6,230 bases of DNA from Pseudomonadota bacterium (lineage in GTDB: Bacteria; Pseudomonadota; Alphaproteobacteria; Rhizobiales; Rhizobiaceae): NCBI GenBank assembly GCA_023388675.1, contig JAEWFU010000027.1, positions 1 to 6,230 of the forward strand, given 5' to 3'. Position numbers and translations under genes: made by a program. Of the stretch, positions 5,380-6,230 are shown one piece after another (position 1 is the stretch's first letter; the number at the start of each line of letters is the position of its first letter). A model generated the notes under the pieces. The model was not told where the DNA came from. It was given only the letters and a program-made list of their open reading frames with translations, and did not search any database.

Positions 5380-5618
5380 TCAATATGAAGCCGACAACGC
5401 GCAACACACTTTAGCGCTATCGAGGGGACACGCGATACTTCAAAGGCGCGCATTGCCCATACGGCGGTGCAGGACTGCGTCCGGATTGCCCGGACCAATA
5501 GGTTTGAAGCCCGCGTGCCCCCGTTTGACAGTCCACCGCCGCGCTTCCGGTCTCCCCCCAACTCTGCTAACAGCGTGGCCACAAGGCAGGCGGGCCGCAT
5601 CACAGTGAACAGGAAGAC
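5380..5618. other. Intergenic leader of the aminotransferase gene
   Basis: About 240 bp without a supported gene. A TTGACA hexamer matching the -35 consensus is at 5525-5530, but no good -10 hexamer follows at 16-18 bp, so I do not call a promoter. A small hairpin, GTCCGG/CCGGAC with a 5-nt loop, is at 5479-5495. The Shine-Dalgarno of the aminotransferase, AGGA at 5611-5614, is 4 nt before the ATG. The promoter of the gene presumably lies here, downstream of the IS110 element and the long inverted repeat. Confidence 0.5.
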
Positions 5619-6230
5619 ATGCAATTCATCGATCTGGGCGCTCAACGGGAGCGCATTCGCGACAAGCTCAAGGCTGCGATCGACGGAGTCGTCGATGACG
5701 GCCGATACATCCTCGGGCCGCAGGTAGCCGAATTCGAGAAGGCGCTGGCAAACTATGTCGGCGTCAAGCACGTGGTTGCCTGCGCCAACGGCACCGACGC
5801 CCTGCTGCTGCCGCTCATGGCCTACGGTGTCGGCCCGGGTGACGCGGTTTTCTGCCCCTCCTTCACTTTTGCTGCCACCGCTGAAGTCGTCGCGCTGAGG
5901 CAGGCCGAGCCCGTCTTCGTCGAGATCGACCCCGACACCTACAATATCGCCCCCGCCAGCCTTGAGGCCGCGATCGAGATGGTCAAGGCGGAAGGTCGGC
6001 TGACGCCGCGCGCCATCATCCCCGTCGATCTCTTCGGCCTTGCCGCCGACTATTCCGCGATAACGGCGATCGCCGAGCGGCACGGGCTTGCCGTGATCGA
6101 GGACGCCGCCCAGGCCATCGGCGGCAAGCTCGGCAACGGCATGTGCGGCAGCTTCGGCCAGGTCGGCTCGACCAGCTTCTACCCCGCGAAGCCGCTGGGC
6201 TGCTACGGCGACGGCGGCGCGATGTTCACC
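5619..6230 (+). CDS. DegT/DnrJ/EryC1/StrS-family sugar aminotransferase, WbpE-like (3' end beyond the window)
   Basis: The first 204 residues of a PLP aminotransferase are present and the frame is open at the edge; the family is about 360-390 residues, so the C-terminal half is missing. Motifs in order are MQFIDLGAQRERIRDKL (1-17), GRYILGPQVAEFE (28-40), CANGTDAL (55-62, PLP phosphate loop), PSFTFAATAE (80-89), EDAAQ (161-165, with Asp162 expected to touch the PLP ring) and SFYPAKPLGCYGDGGA (186-201), in which Lys191 is the Schiff-base lysine. The start and motif spacing closely resemble WbpE, which aminates UDP-2-acetamido-2-deoxy-3-oxo-glucuronate in O-antigen sugar synthesis; other members make related 3- or 4-amino sugars. 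A role in lipopolysaccharide, capsule or glycan sugar synthesis is inferred. The ATG at 5619 has AGGA 4 nt upstream. Partner genes would be expected to the right of the window. Confidence 0.92.
   Translation, partial: MQFIDLGAQRERIRDKLKAAIDGVVDDGRYILGPQVAEFEKALANYVGVKHVVACANGTDALLLPLMAYGVGPGDAVFCPSFTFAATAEVVALRQAEPVFVEIDPDTYNIAPASLEAAIEMVKAEGRLTPRAIIPVDLFGLAADYSAITAIAERHGLAVIEDAAQAIGGKLGNGMCGSFGQVGSTSFYPAKPLGCYGDGGAMFT

Noticed and set aside
5525..5530. TTGACA as the -35 of an aminotransferase promoter
   Set aside because: The following 16-18 bp lead into GC-rich sequence without a -10-like hexamer, so the match alone is not enough.
5124..6083. Leftward open frame (319 residues) over the inverted repeat and the aminotransferase
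   Set aside because: It crosses the palindromic repeat and is antisense to a gene with all DegT-family motifs; it is an open frame caused by high GC.

Overview
The window is GC-rich DNA with the gene style of an alphaproteobacterium, most likely the Hyphomicrobiales (Phyllobacteriaceae/Rhizobiaceae-like). That placement is an inference from codon use, the kinds of proteins present and a dispersed-palindrome type seen in this class; no marker gene is present to prove it. Six protein genes and one insertion sequence can be supported. Two genes run off the window edges.

Left part (1-2984). A truncated TRIC/UPF0126-family membrane protein reads leftward off the edge. Divergent from it, 153 bp away, is a secreted bacterial ionotropic-glutamate-receptor-like protein: a periplasmic solute-binding domain split by a two-helix ion-channel pore. 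Its pore lacks the TVGYG-type potassium filter. Converging on it, with stop codons 3 bp apart, is a leftward two-gene operon: a YdjA-like nitroreductase that starts at TTG, then an FMN-binding split-barrel flavin reductase-like protein. The Shine-Dalgarno of the second gene lies at the very end of the first, so the two flavoenzymes are probably translationally coupled.

Middle (3117-4067). A rightward gene encodes an exported protein of unknown function made of three successive beta-rich repeats of about 80-87 residues.

Right part (4068-6230). An IS110-family insertion sequence reads leftward. Its transposase is full length and keeps the DEDD acidic residues and the C-terminal serine. Only 14 bp separate its stop from the stop of the exported-protein gene, while upstream of its start is a long non-coding, hairpin-rich tract. 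This is the layout of the IS110 subgroup, whose upstream end encodes the bridge RNA that guides recombination. Beyond it lies a perfect 32-bp inverted repeat (5297-5379), each arm of which is itself a hairpin, and then about 240 bp with no gene. The window ends inside a DegT/DnrJ/EryC1/StrS aminotransferase resembling WbpE, a nucleotide-sugar enzyme of surface-polysaccharide pathways.

The most interesting items are the candidate bridge RNA and its shared 8-mer with the opposite element end, the glutamate-receptor-like channel with an unusual filter, and the three-repeat exported protein.
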